A model generated the notes under the pieces. It saw nothing but the letters and a program-made list of their open reading frames with translations. It did not search any database and had not been told where the DNA came from. Shown here piece by piece: positions 23,601 to 35,251 of a stretch of DNA of 64,000 nt. The position numbers and the translations under genes were made by a program. Location: NCBI GenBank assembly GCA_023052935.1, contig CM041292.1, positions 117,424,936 to 117,488,935 of the forward strand. The letters are read 5' to 3'. The stretch's first letter is position 1. Every line of letters starts with the position of its first letter. Source of the stretch: Piezodorus guildinii (lineage: Eukaryota; Arthropoda; Insecta; Hemiptera; Pentatomidae).

Positions 23601-24459
23601 GTAGATTAAACTGAATAAAATTAATATCTGACAATCAATAATAATGATTTATTTGTCATACATAGACATAGTTACAAGTTTAACTCACTGCTTTCTCAGG
23701 TTATTTCTATTGTAAAACTCACTAAACAAATCATCTATTCAGAATTTAATAAAAAAAAGATAAAAAGACAATTTTTAATTATTTTCCAAACTTTTAGTTA
23801 ACTTTAAGTTAACTTTAAACACTTCTTCTGTTATCAATGAAATTTGGAAGAAGCTTCATAGTTACTTTTATGTTTAGCAAAAGACCAATGAGTGTCCAGA
23901 AATTGTCTTCTGTGATTGAGATTAATGGAGTCTATATCATTAGGAAAAAGTAACCTATCAGTAATTTTTTTTTTTTATTTTTTTTTTTATGTAACCTTAT
24001 ATTAAAGATCGATTGAGAACGACAGTATATTTTAGTGATGTATTTGATCGAAGAGCTATATCATGGACATAATACCGAAATGTTAAGATGCTGTACAAAT
24101 ATATAAATGTTTGTTGTATTTAAAATCTTTTACGTTAGAGACTTGATTGATTACATTAATCACCATAAAACAATATTTCTTTCTAATATTTTCCAAATGA
24201 AAAAAAAATAAATAAATAAAATCAAATGCGTTATTAAAATATTTTATGCATTTATTACACGCTGATGGATAATTATGAGAAAAAACCAGCATCAGAGAAT
24301 AAGAATCTTAATGTTAAAAGAACAACAGCTGAGCAAGAAGTTGATATGGGCGATATTACGCCCATCAACCAGGTTATCTCATAAATTAAAAGGACTCGCT
24401 AGGGACACAAGGTGTGTCTTCAGATTCAATAGGTGTTTAAATGCTGAAATAAGATAATT
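19978..24459. other. long unassigned region, mostly AT-rich
   Basis: No gene or known repeat found. A (TA)n(TG)n microsatellite lies at 20612-20671. Stretches around 19980-20110, 20770-21010, 21180-21440 and 22180-22290 are less AT-rich and free of obvious repeats, so they are candidates for conserved non-coding DNA, but no protein reading is convincing. The minus-strand open frame at 21244-21441 shows no domain. Confidence 0.45.
20612..20671. repeat. (TA)n(TG)n microsatellite
   Basis: A TA run followed by about seven TG units. Confidence 0.95.
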
Positions 24460-24545
24460 AATAACCATCCTGCCACAACCGGAATCGAACAAGGAATTCT
24501 AGTTTAGTAGTAGAGAACCCTAATCACGGAACTACCCCAATCTCT
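24460..24545 (-). mobile_element. possible tRNA-like/SINE head remnant (minus)
   Basis: The minus strand reads GGTAGTTCCGTGATTAGGG (A-box-like), and about 30 bases further on TTGTTCGATTCCGGTTG (B-box-like). The length and box spacing are tRNA-like, but the arms do not pair well, so this is a degenerate SINE head or tRNA pseudogene rather than a working tRNA. Confidence 0.5.
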
Positions 24546-25063
24546 AATTATCATAAAGAAAAATGAAATAATTTTTTGTTAAAGAACGGTATCGCTGCGA
24601 AAGCTTTTCCGATGGTGAATAATTAAGTGAGCATGAATTGTAAATCCGCCATCAACTGTCTTCTTTCTTAACCAAATTCAATGCAAATACCCCCAGTGGC
24701 TCAGCTAAATAGAAATGTAATTACGACGAAATCGATAGGCCAGCCTTGGGGGTGGAAACAGTTGATCCCTATTTAAGTTCGATGAGGAATTAAAGAGACC
24801 CATTGTCCTCTTGGCACTATTTCTAATCTCAGAGCTCAGGCATCCGAGAGAGTCCCTATTCAAAGCCACCGCCTCGGATCATGGAAATCGAAAGCGAGTT
24901 TTAGCCAACTATAGAACTAAATCAATTAGGGAATCTAAATAAATAACCTCTCAATTTCGTCGAAACGTTGGACATAAAATAGTTTCTTTACTATTTTTTT
25001 TTTTATCGCTACCCAAACCATCTCTTTTTTTTGTGGATATAATTAGTTGACTGTTCAGAATTA
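24546..25063. other. unassigned, moderately GC-rich spacer
   Basis: 24620-24960 is less AT-rich and lacks repeats seen elsewhere in the window; no coding signal is convincing. Candidate conserved non-coding block only. Confidence 0.4.
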
Positions 25064-25169
25064 CTGGAAGGATTTAGTCCAGTTGGTGGTCATGAAATGA
25101 AACAACTAAATAGTTTCAAATATTTAGTTGTTTCATTTAATGACCGCCACTAGGACTAAATTCTTCCAG
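25064..25169. repeat. palindromic Penelope-type terminus (head-to-head)
   Basis: An imperfect palindrome: left arm 25064-25111, centre about 25112-25121, right arm 25122-25169. Each arm carries CTGGAAG, TTTAGTCC, GG.GGTCAT, then GAAACAACTAAATA. The same ordered words begin the element copy at 49923-49985 (GGAAGGAATTAGTTCGGG, GGCGGTCATTAAATGAAAC), which there leads into the hammerhead motif. This locus is therefore two termini of that family joined head-to-head without the ribozyme part. Confidence 0.75.
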
Positions 25170-26460
25170 CATCTCTTTTTTTATATTGATTTCAATGTCA
25201 ACCTTTGATTATTTAACTTTACAAATGATGAATGATTTAGTATTTTATTTATTTAATTATCTTTTCAATGGACATAGAAAGTAGGTATGATCAGAGAAAT
25301 ATTGAAAGGATACTCATCTTGGTGAGGAATTCTTGTGTGAGGAATTCTCGTTCTTGCGACTACTTCTTCTGACTAGAGGCCCAATTAACCGATTTAAGAT
25401 TAATTTATCATCAATCGGTAATTCATACCTGTCAATGATGTTCTTGGACATTTTAGAATCAACAACAGTGCTTGCCAACAAGTGGCTCACGAACCCTAGG
25501 GATTCGTCGTCAATGGGTGTGGGTCATTTAGAAATTATTTTAAATACTTCAATGTGAAATATTTATGAAACCTTGGATTGTAAAGGAATTGCAGACGCAT
25601 TACGCATTCAAGTTTACATATCTTGCGTTTATAACTACTGATAGGTGATTCTTTTTTATGTTCCTGATTTAGCGAGTCCCTGTCATTATACTAATCGGAT
25701 GAAGGGGTCAGCAAATGTTTTGTTGGGAACTATGATCTACAATAAAAACTCTAAATCCAAAAATATTACAATTTTAACAGATAGGAGACTGAAACTAATA
25801 GGATATATGCTCATCAAACGATTGTAACTAATGTAATTACTTATAAAAACCCTTACTCGTGGAAAATCAAAGTCTAGGCATGATAGAATGGCAAAAACAG
25901 CAACCGGGCCATGACTAGTGTGAATATCCCAGCAAGAAGGAACTTTTTCAGCGAGGAAGTACTGAAGACCTTAAAAGCAGACATCTGGAGTAGCGGGCAC
26001 GGAGGCAGAGGAAAGGAATGAGGTGGAAGTAAGGCTAAGTGGACGAAGAGTGGCAGGAGAACACTAGGGCTAAGTACAGGCGACTTAGAACTTAAGTGCG
26101 CGGCAGCAGGTGGTGCTTTCGGTACTCAGTGTTACTTGATGCCCAGTCTGCAATCTCAAATGTCGGCAACCGAGCAAATCGAAAAGAATCAAGGGGACAT
26201 AACGTGGAAGGGATATCAATGTTTTTTTTATATTGAAGAAGAAAAAATTTGAATTTCGGATAAGAAGTACATGTTTCATATTATATACAATCTTATTCAC
26301 AATTAAATGTTTTGATCAATAAAGAATTTTAAATAAAACGTAACATTTATTTTAATTATTCTAAATACACAAGGGATATAATAAGATGCATCATTACACG
26401 TTCAAATATTTATTTTTTACGTTTAAAGAATTTAATTTAATGATGGATTAAATAAAAATA
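25170..26460. other. unassigned spacer
   Basis: AT-rich with a GC-richer patch at 25860-26210. Open frames at 25333-25557 and 25645-25827 show no domain. Nothing recognised. Confidence 0.45.
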
Positions 26461-26735
26461 GGGATAATCTGTAGCATAGTGGCTAGCATAACAGCGTTCT
26501 AAGCCAAAGGTCACGGTTTCAAACCAGCAGGTGGTCCTAGTATTTTTTTAATGGGAGTAAAAACTCCTTAGTTATGCCGTCCTTCGGAGGATATGTAAAA
26601 AGGTGATCCCGAGCTTGTACGATGTAAGTTACTCGTTAAGGATCCTTATCGTAATTAAACCTGGATATGAAAAATATAGGACAACCACTTTAGCATCGTA
26701 TCATTACCCTCTGTATCACGAAGTGACGTTACAAC
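26461..26735 (+). mobile_element. SINE family 1, near full length (plus)
   Basis: Plus-strand copy: GGGATAATCTGTAGCATAGT head, B-box-like region GGTTTCAAACCAGCAGG, the body with the GTTATGCCGTCCTTCGGAGG phrase, and a degraded tail near GTGACGTTACAACAAAC. It is diverged, so an older insertion than the 8630 copy. Confidence 0.85.
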
Positions 26736-29396
26736 AAACATATAAAAATAGAATTGATGCAAGATTTTTATTTCTATTAAATTTTTTTCTTAGTAAAAGA
26801 TAACCTTATATGCCATTGCATATTACCTAATCTGTAACTTTCTATATGTGAAATTCTTCATTATTATTTATGTTAAAACAATAGCATGAAATATAGTTTA
26901 ATGGATTTATTGATATGAAAATTAATTTAATTTAAGTGAAAGAATTGTTTTTATTTGAGGAGAAATACTTTTACAATCAAGTAAAAAAATTACTGACAAA
27001 CTAAGAAATATTAGCTTCACTGAAATATCCCCGTAAAAACTAAATAAATCAATGTAGACAGATTTATAAATGATAGAGAATTCATTAACTTCATTGACAG
27101 TAGTGACAGAAAAGTAATAAATGTTGGAGCTAAAAAGTAATTACCAATGACAGTAACTGTAGTTATTAGTCACGCAAATGGTGAAGTTTATACGCTTTGA
27201 AGTATATCATTAAAAAGGCGATGAACTCCCCACTATGCTATTTATAAATGATACTAATGCAATCATGTTATCATTTAAAAAAAAAAGAAAGAAATGAATT
27301 ACAAAAGGTTTTCCGACATGATAACCTTATTTTACACATAAATGACATGTTTCATAAATTTGATATGGTTAAATATTTGAAAAAAAGAATTCCATAAAGA
27401 TAGGACGCTAAGCCCCGTGGGATATAAAAAAACAATTAAAAAACAAAATGATCGGAACGAAAAATGTTTTCTTATCCCACTTCTTCAGGTATTTAAATTA
27501 TAGAATTCCTAAAATTTAAAGTGTTAAATCATGTCTTAAAAAAGCGATAATCTCATTCAGGTCTATTGACATAAGCTACAAAATATTCAGTTTGTAATTA
27601 CTCTGGCATAGATTATAATGTTGATTATATTAATAATAATGTTCGATGTCTAAAATTCAAATGAGATGAGGCAAATTAAATCAATACTCAAGCTTATAGA
27701 GGACATTTATTTTCCTCATAATATACAAATACTCAGTTGATCATTACGTAATTATTTTTTAACATTTCAACGAAATTATATTCTAAATCATTAGAGATGC
27801 TGTAAAATCAATAACGGTTGTGAATTAATATTTTTTTACTGAATGTTTCAATGAAATTGAAATTTTAATACATATATTATAATCAAGTAATTCATAAATT
27901 CCTGAAAATATCCGAAATTTTATACATAGTTCATCATAAAAAAAAAACAAAAAAATTGCTCTAAAATTGAATGAAATGAATAAATAAGATGAAAGAACTA
28001 CTGAGCCATGCTGAATTTATCTCCAAGAAACAATTAAATAAAAGCCTTACTCCTCATAAAACTTTTATTTATACTACTGACATAAATCCACAGAAGACAA
28101 GAAATAAACATGCGGATGCCGCATTTTATGAAGCTATAAACTCTAAGGTGCTATACAGAATAAATAAGTTAATAGATTTAATAATTGGGGATATTACTAA
28201 CGAGATGTTACAGGAACGTTAAGATATAAATCGGTCGTAGGGAGCAGAGTGATGCCTTCTAGTGTATTTTATGTCCAAGTAGAGTTTTAGTGCCCTACTA
28301 TCTGTACAATGGGCTTCGGATTTTCTATTATGGCAAGGACATAAATTGCACTTGAAATGATTAATATTACACACATTAAAGTATATTCAAAGTTAAAATC
28401 AATACCTCGTTTTATACGATCACTATTGTATACATGATAAATATTCAGATAGTAATTCCTTTCGATGACTAAGGATATATTTTGATATATATTTGGTCCA
28501 TATTTAGAATAAGAAGCTTTGGAAGAAGAGAGGAATGTGTGGATCGAAATAATTACCTTTTAACAATAAATAAAAAAAAGAAGAGCATCAAACAACCTAT
28601 GAACGAACAAACGCCACACTTAAATGAAAACAAATTTTTAATTGCTAAAAAACTAAAATTATATTTAAGTTTCAATGAAAAGTTTGTTTCCAGATTATAG
28701 GTAAGATTAAATAATTTAACAGTAAATATAATCAATAACACTTAAATATATCCGTTTTTTGTCGCACACAATTACTTAGCTTTTTTGGACAATTTTTCTA
28801 AATCATTCAGCTTCCAACAGTGTTTAAGAGAATTTTATATATCATCTTATCCGAAAAAAAAATCTAACATTTAACCTTCCTCCTTTAGTGCCTTATCATA
28901 TTCGTTATTTTATATCTTTATATATTGTATTATTAATAATATAGAGGATTAATCATTTTAAACAATTATTTAAATTGCTTTAGAATTTAGAAATAATACA
29001 ATTGCCACAATCTTGGCCATTGAGTATTAGTGCGATGAGAAGTCATTAATTCCATATGTATAGTAAATAAAAAAAATAAAATAAAAAAAAGAATAAATAA
29101 AGTTAAAAAAGAGAAAAATGACATAAAATAAATAAATAATAATAATCTACATATTATAGGCCACATTCATACATATTATTTTACACAATTAAGATTAAAA
29201 TTACTTAAGAGGAAGAAATGTAGATAATTTGACATGACGTTCAAGTGTCCTAGGACAATTTTAATAAGCATGATCCATGAACAGGTCAAATCAAACGACT
29301 ATTTAATCATAATAGTTCACTATAAAATAAAAAATGTGTAAAATCCATTATATGGTTTGACATATCAGGTAGCAATATTTCAGACATATACATGCC

Positions 29397-29453
<57 letters not shown>

Positions 29454-29734
29454 TAACAATTATTTCGCACGTAATTTCACTTTTGTACACGTTTTGATTA
29501 TTGAGCTTTAATTGCTATACACCCACAAACACTTATTTGAGAACCTTGGTTATTTGGACTTGAGAGAGATTTTCCTTACAAAAGTAAGTAAGTAAAAATG
29601 ATATTATTATTGCTCTGAATTTCTTAAAGTGATATTTATGTATAATATGAAAACTTATTGTTCCAAAACTAAATTATTCAAGCAAATGATACTTATTACA
29701 ATCAAAATAAATAAAAATGGCACAGATAACTTAA
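26736..29734. other. long unassigned AT-rich region with a (TA)n tract
   Basis: Contains (TA)n at about 29400-29451. A 77-codon plus-strand open frame (27989-28222) has acceptable composition but no recognisable motif and no splice context that I trust. The remainder is AT-rich. Confidence 0.45.
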
Positions 29735-30482
29735 GATAACCAGAGAGAGGGTATTTCGGAGGGCTACTGCAAATATATGAGAATGAAGGATATAGCCATG
29801 CTCTAAGAGTCTTTGCTGACACCGTCCTTCCGCAAAGTTATTTGATGTTAAGGTGCAATATCGTGTATGTTAGGACTTTAGCCCAGATCAGACTGTCGGG
29901 AAAGTACGCCATCTCCTTTAGTGCCGGCCCGCAGAAGTATAGTCTGGACCCACAGAAGCCTTGCCAAGTTTGTGATGGAGACGCATTGGAAGATTGTTTC
30001 CATTTTTTTGCTCAATGACCCTCATACCATGAAAATAGAACCCGTTTCATGCCCTTATTAAATGATGTGAGTATTGATGGCTTTTATGAAATTCTTGCAG
30101 AACCCCACTTAATAGACCTGAAATCATTACTTATTTTTGTCACAGAAAATCTTAAAATAAGATTTCAACATCTTTCTTTTCAGAATGTTAATCACTCTTA
30201 AAGGTTTCGAGACTTATTAGCATTTTGTAGGGATTAAGTATTTGTTATAGTACTATTATTATTACATTATTTATTGATATTCTGATATTTAATTTATGTT
30301 ATTTATGTATATGTTGGATGAAAGTACTTTATGCTTATTACTGTATATGTGTTTTGTTGTAATTATTTATTCGATTTGTTATTAACAATGTATATTTGCT
30401 GGAGATAATTTATTATTTGTGCTGTGCCAGCCAGCTCTGTTTGTATGGGGATTGCCCTAAAGACAAATAAATATAATTATTA
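29735..30482 (+). pseudogene. LINE ORF2 C-terminus and 3' UTR
   Basis: Plus-strand 3' end of a LINE. The readable segment (about 29775-30200) includes GYSHALRVFADTVLPQSYLM, LAQIRLSGKYAISF and the zinc-knuckle-like CQVCDGDALEDCFHFFAQ (C-x2-C-x7-CFHF), followed by FENLKIRFQHLSFQ-like sequence and a stop near 30200. The Cys/His arrangement after an Arg-Leu-rich segment is the usual C-terminus of I, LOA or R1-type LINEs. One in-frame TGA interrupts it, just after HFFAQ. The 3' UTR continues to TAAATATAATTATTACTATT, an (ATT)-type tail at about 30465-30490. Truncated at its 5' side. Confidence 0.75.
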
Positions 30483-30490
30483 CTATTATT

Positions 30491-31333
30491 ATAGATAACA
30501 TAAGTGAAATATATGTAAGTATGTAGTATATAGCAGGCATATGAAATATACTTGAAATATAAATGAAATATACATATTTACATATCATATATAATTGAAA
30601 TATACATATGAAATATAAGTAAAAAATAAAAAAATAAATTCAAAACAGTAAAATTTGATCAGTCAGTCATTTATGATGATAATGACTAATAATAATCAAT
30701 AACCTATAGAAAAATATCCATACTTGAATGGATTATAATAAAATTATATATATTAATTTCACTAGAAATTTAGATCTAATCTTGCCTAAATGAGTACTTA
30801 AAACTTATCTCTAAACTCATATTCTGTTGAATATTGGGGGAGAGCTCATGAATAGTTGAATAAGAGAATATCTAAAAACTTTTGAAAGAAACTTGCGACG
30901 CTGAAGTGAACTTCACATACTTAACTTTGAAAGGCAAGTCATCCTATTTACTTTTCTGAATCGGTCTTTTTCTTAAAGCTTATAGCTTAAAAGTAAAGAC
31001 TGTTCAAGAAAGCAGCATTTTTATTACAGTGCTGTAATATTCATTATTATGCCCAATATGCTGTAAGTAGTGATTTTTCTATAACTTAATCTGTAAAAAA
31101 TGAAAACAAATTCTGGAAATAATTTTTTTTGTATCCGTATAATTTTTGTAAATATAATAATTTTTTTAAAAATATAATGTTCTTCATTAATTTTCTTTCC
31201 TCTTCTCTTACAATGAAAATTTTATTTTCAACCAAATCGCTTTAAAATGAGTCCTAATTTTGTATGGATATATTCGAACTAATACCCCTATGCAGTTTCA
31301 AGATACTCTTAAGATAGATAAAAAAAAAAAAAA
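30491..31333. other. unassigned AT-rich spacer
   Basis: Includes a short array of ATGAAATATA-like words at 30540-30620. Nothing else recognised. Confidence 0.45.
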
Positions 31334-31622
31334 TCTGGTGCGCACAACACACTACTTTACATTACACACTTTAAATTGAATTTCTAGAGAAACATGCGTT
31401 TTATTAAAAAAATCGATTATATTATTATCTAAAACAATCAGTTAGTTTTTTCGCCTTTTCATCACTCTTTATCAACTTTACAATTATCTGTATAAAATAA
31501 TATTTGTCCTAAAATCTTTAGCTTTCCAACGATATATTATAAATATATATTACCGTTCTTATGTTCAAAAACAAATAATTATATTTTGTACTAAATATTT
31601 CATATATAGGTATGTGAAAGTC
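31334..31622 (+). repeat. TCTGGTG repeat family, copy B (short)
   Basis: Starts TCTGGTGCGCACAACACAC after an A-run and ends ATATATAGGTATGTGAAAG. It has both ends of the family but lacks most of the interior, so it is a MITE-like deletion derivative. Confidence 0.7.
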
Positions 31623-31644
31623 AAAATCATAGTATTATCAATGT

Positions 31645-32121
31645 ATTTTTTTTTTCTCTTCATGTATCTTTATTCACACCTGTCAGAAGCCATTTGATCA
31701 GCTGTACAAATGTGAGATCAGACGTGGTAGGCATGGGGAAGGAAAGTGCCCAGCAGCAACCCTTCCTAGGCATTAATTTAGTAGAGGAGGTCTCACATCC
31801 AGCTTCTCTTTAGCCTTCTTCTGACTGGCATTTCAGATATTGACATATCGTTAATCAGTGTATTGTGGTATATCGTTTCCGCGTCTTCGCCAAGCAAAAC
31901 CAAATCATCAGCGTACCCGTTTTATCGGTACTCGTCACCTTTTCAACGACATATTCTAAAGCTGAATTAAATAAAACAAGTGGAAAGGAGTAGCCTTGTT
32001 TAAAATCCGATCGTGCCTCAAATCTCTCGGAGTAATTATGACCTATCCAACCTTTATTGAACGTTTCGGACAACCTCAACGCTTCAAGGTGTACTAACTT
32101 TCTAAGGTATTCCCTGTTCAA
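31645..32121 (-). pseudogene. LINE RT fragment (motif B/C) with 3' poly(A) end, minus strand
   Basis: The minus strand reads FEARSDFKQGYSFPLVLFN then ALEYVVEKV (RT motif B block) at about 31940-32040. A degraded motif C follows near 31890-31915: ADDLVLLGEDAET can be read across frames. The strand then runs to an AATAAA signal (31669-31674 on the minus strand) and an A-run at about 31650-31659. Several frames and stops are present. It lies downstream, in the same orientation, of a post-YADD RT fragment (32150-32930), which is the wrong order for one intact element, so there are two insertions or a rearrangement. Confidence 0.7.
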
Positions 32122-32149
32122 TCATGATGTTATACAGCTTTCAAATTTT

Positions 32150-32930
32150 TATTGTGGTGCTTGTCCGTTACCGATGTTGGCGATCATCAAGGCAATGCCT
32201 AATTTATCCACTGCTGCACGAAATAGGCCTACCATTGTTGTGTTATACCATGTTCAAAAGTTTTTCAACCAGGATATCCTTCGCCTACCAGACCTCCTCC
32301 TGCCCTCCACCTTGCAAAATCAGCTGCAATAAGTTATACCGCTGGCTGTTTCTCATTATATGTCCTAAATATTTCAGTTTACGAGATTTTATTAAAAACA
32401 GCAGCACCTTTTCTTTACACATTCTTTGTAAGACCCTAAGATTATTGATATGATCGGTCCATGGGATTCTTAAAATACCTAACCAAATCTCAAACGACTC
32501 AAGTTTTGTACAGGAAGCTTCAGTTAGAGTCCAGGATTCGACCCCGTAGAGCAACACTCGAAAGACATAACACTTCAATAGTCTAATCTTAGTTGGCAGT
32601 GACATATCATGGGATATAAACAATTTTGACATTTTGCGAAAAGCATCTCTTGCCCACATTATTTGGCATTTATTCTCCACAGAGTGATCCCACGATTCAC
32701 ATATTTTGGTCTCGAGATAAGTGTATGTCTGAACTTTTTCTATTTGTAGGTTATTTATTGCAAGATGGCCAGCATGGTTGTTGGTTTTTGACAAAACCAT
32801 TTATTTTGCTTTTTTGAAGTTCAGAGACAGTCTGTATTTCTCACTGACCTCAACCATCCGAACCATCAGTTCTTGGAGACTCCCAAGGCAATTCGCAAAC
32901 ACCTCTGTGCCACATGTTGTTGATATACTC
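32150..32930 (-). pseudogene. RTE/BovB-like LINE RT C-terminal remnant, minus strand
   Basis: The longest open piece is 171 codons (32285-32800). In order on the minus strand: MVRMVEVSEKYRLSLNFKKA (about 32815-32875, frame-shifted), QTYTYLETKICESWDHS (about 32690-32740), MSLPTKIRLLKCYVFRVLLY then GVESWTLTEA (about 32515-32605), LGILRIPWTDHINNLRVLQR (about 32415-32475) and LKYLGHIMRN (about 32345-32375). SLPTKIRL, YG-ESWT and KYLGH-MRN are conserved landmarks of the RTE/BovB clade's C-terminal region. The catalytic YADD and the endonuclease are not in this fragment. Confidence 0.85.
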
Positions 32931-33036
32931 GTATATCTTTATTAACTATTAAGATATATAAGTATATAAACAAAATATAGTTAAATATAATGTAATGTAA
33001 ATAAAATTAATTACGGCGAGTATATAAACAGCTTAG

Positions 33037-33105
<69 letters not shown>

Positions 33106-33684
33106 CTAAACAGGAAAAAGTTTAATAAAATGAATATTCAAAAGAAAGAACATTCAAATTTATACCGAATGCTTACAACTTTTATAACGTTTCATTGTAG
33201 TTTTCAAACGCCTGTAAAGTGCCTCTCTAGCTCTAGAATCGTACTGAATGATAAAACTCCGAAGAATAGTTGAACAAGTTGTAAGTTCCTTAGTCTCCCG
33301 AAGTTAAGCGTTTGAGTCAAATTGTTTTAGACTGTTTCATTATACCCCTCGGAGTTTCCATTGTACTCTACCACTCAAAGGTGTAAAAACTTTTAATGGG
33401 TATACGACACCCAACAAAGTTTTAGTAATTCTTTAATTGAAATTGTAATTGTACTAGGGATGATCAATATTATGTAGGGCAATTTGGTGAATTGTTGGAC
33501 GGTATATGGGGACTATCACATTATATGATAACTTTACTAAATTCAATTTCAAATTATACTATTATAGTAACAAAATATAACAATCATTTAAATTTAAGGA
33601 TGAAAAATAGGTCATTAAAAAATAGGTAAAATGACTTGTGATACTGCCACAAGGGTATAAAAAGAATATTAAAAAACAACGATA
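32931..33684. other. unassigned spacer with (CA)n(TA)n microsatellite
   Basis: The microsatellite occupies 33039-33105. The rest holds no recognisable coding or repeat feature. Confidence 0.5.
33039..33105. repeat. (CA)n(TA)n microsatellite
   Basis: About 22 CA units with one interruption (ACAAAC), followed by about nine TA units. Confidence 0.95.
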
Positions 33685-33982
33685 TCTCTACAACTCCTGA
33701 TGAGTCTTGAGCTCAGTACATACAGGGATTCGTTCTGTTTCTAGGCTTATCGAACGGCTGTACAATGAGGTGATTAGGCCGAGATCACACGCAGCCTCCA
33801 AAGTTTTTCATATTTTTGGTACTCACTTTACAGAGAATGGGTGTTCTTCAGTAAGTTCTGCATACCCCAGGGTCACCCCGGCTGAAATAACAGCATAAAT
33901 AATATTCTACCATAGCCACTATTCGAACTTGGGACCTGGAAGACAACAGAATAGTGCTTTATCGATTAGACGACGACGCTTA
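33685..33982 (-). mobile_element. tRNA-derived SINE, family 3, second copy (minus)
   Basis: Collinear with the copy at 9345-9660: TCTACAACTCCTGATGAGTC at the left (3' end), the GAGGTGATTAGGCC core at 33767-33780, CCGGCTGAAATAACAG at 33877-33892, and a degenerate tRNA-like head at the right (B-box complement near 33908-33920). Confidence 0.8.
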
Positions 33983-35024
33983 ATCGAGCATATAAAACGA
34001 TTATATTAATTAATATTTAAAATATATTAAAGAAATACTTTCACTTACTTTTATATTAAATAAATATTAAGATAAAGTTCTTTGGATTGTTGAAAATTAT
34101 AATCCTAGTTTTTATTTAAAATACATCTATAAAATTTAGCTGAATGCCATAAATTATACTGACCTAAAAGATTCACAGGGTGATAAATGAAAGACATCAC
34201 CCTGCACCATATCAATTTTTTATGTTCTTTCCTTTATAGGAATTTTTATATACTTTTTATGAAAAATATTTTTATTGGAGAATATTTATTGTTTCACCTT
34301 AATTATTTGCTATATTTCTAATTCTAAATTGAAGAGGAATATCTTATAATTTTTTTTTTTTTAATGAATACAATGCGTATTTATATTTTGAAATCACTTT
34401 ACATTGTAAATACATAGCTGGAAGGGAGCGCTTAGGGAATACTTTCAATTATTAAATTAATTAATATCAACGGCATTAAATCTATGAGTTAATTAACCCT
34501 AATTGTCGTTTTTTGTTTTAGCGTTAGTATTTCTATAATATTAGTGGTTCTATGTTAAAATTATATATCAAGTTTCCTTTTTGAAACAAAGTGGCAATCG
34601 AGACCTAAGTGGCTGGAGGAAGCGCTTATCTTATTTTGCAAAATTAAGGATTCAAGATCGATTTAGGAATAGATTTTTTATTTTTAAACATAACACTTTT
34701 ATTGACTTATATCTTCAAATATAAGTACCACAAAATACAAAAATCTAACCAACCAGAAATACAGAAAAGCCGTGCTCAAAACACTTTGTAGACTGATGGA
34801 GTGAATTCCCAATGTACCTGTAAACGAAAAAAAAAAGTGTGATTATTGCTGCATTTAAGGATTTTAATATGTTTATAATGTTTTATCAATACAACATAAT
34901 TATTTATTTTTTTATTATCATTATTTTTTTATTTCTAAACTATAATAAATTTATTTGAAATATTCCATAAGATTATAGATTTCCACTGTAAAATATTTAT
35001 GTGTATGAACGTCAGTGATTATGT
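33983..35024. other. unassigned AT-rich spacer
   Basis: No recognisable feature; a GC-richer stretch at 34590-34640 is unassigned. Confidence 0.45.
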
Positions 35025-35236
35025 AGAAGTCGAAATGAAATAAACGTTTTAGGGTCCTCCGGATCAAAATGACCATGTCCCGCAAAAAGGACACTGTGTG
35101 TGTGTATGTGGTAAGTTTGCCTTGAAAACGATGTTATAATAACCTTAAATTACACATTTTAGAAGCGTATATACCTGAGATGTTACAGCATCTTTTAAAA
35201 ATCAAAATCAGCTTACCAGAAGAACCTCTTTATACC

Positions 35237-35251
35237 ACACATTTTGAAACT
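35237..35251. repeat. target-site duplication, left copy
   Basis: ACACATTTTGAAACT, identical to 36373-36387. It brackets the Jockey insertion. Confidence 0.9.

Noticed and set aside
24460..24545. Functional tRNA gene
   Set aside because: A- and B-box-like words are present but the acceptor and anticodon arms do not pair; kept only as a SINE-like remnant.
27989..28222. 77-codon plus-strand open frame as a host gene
   Set aside because: No recognisable motif, no convincing splice partners and AT-rich codon use like random sequence here.
33707..33898. 63-codon plus-strand open frame
   Set aside because: Antisense reading of SINE family 3.
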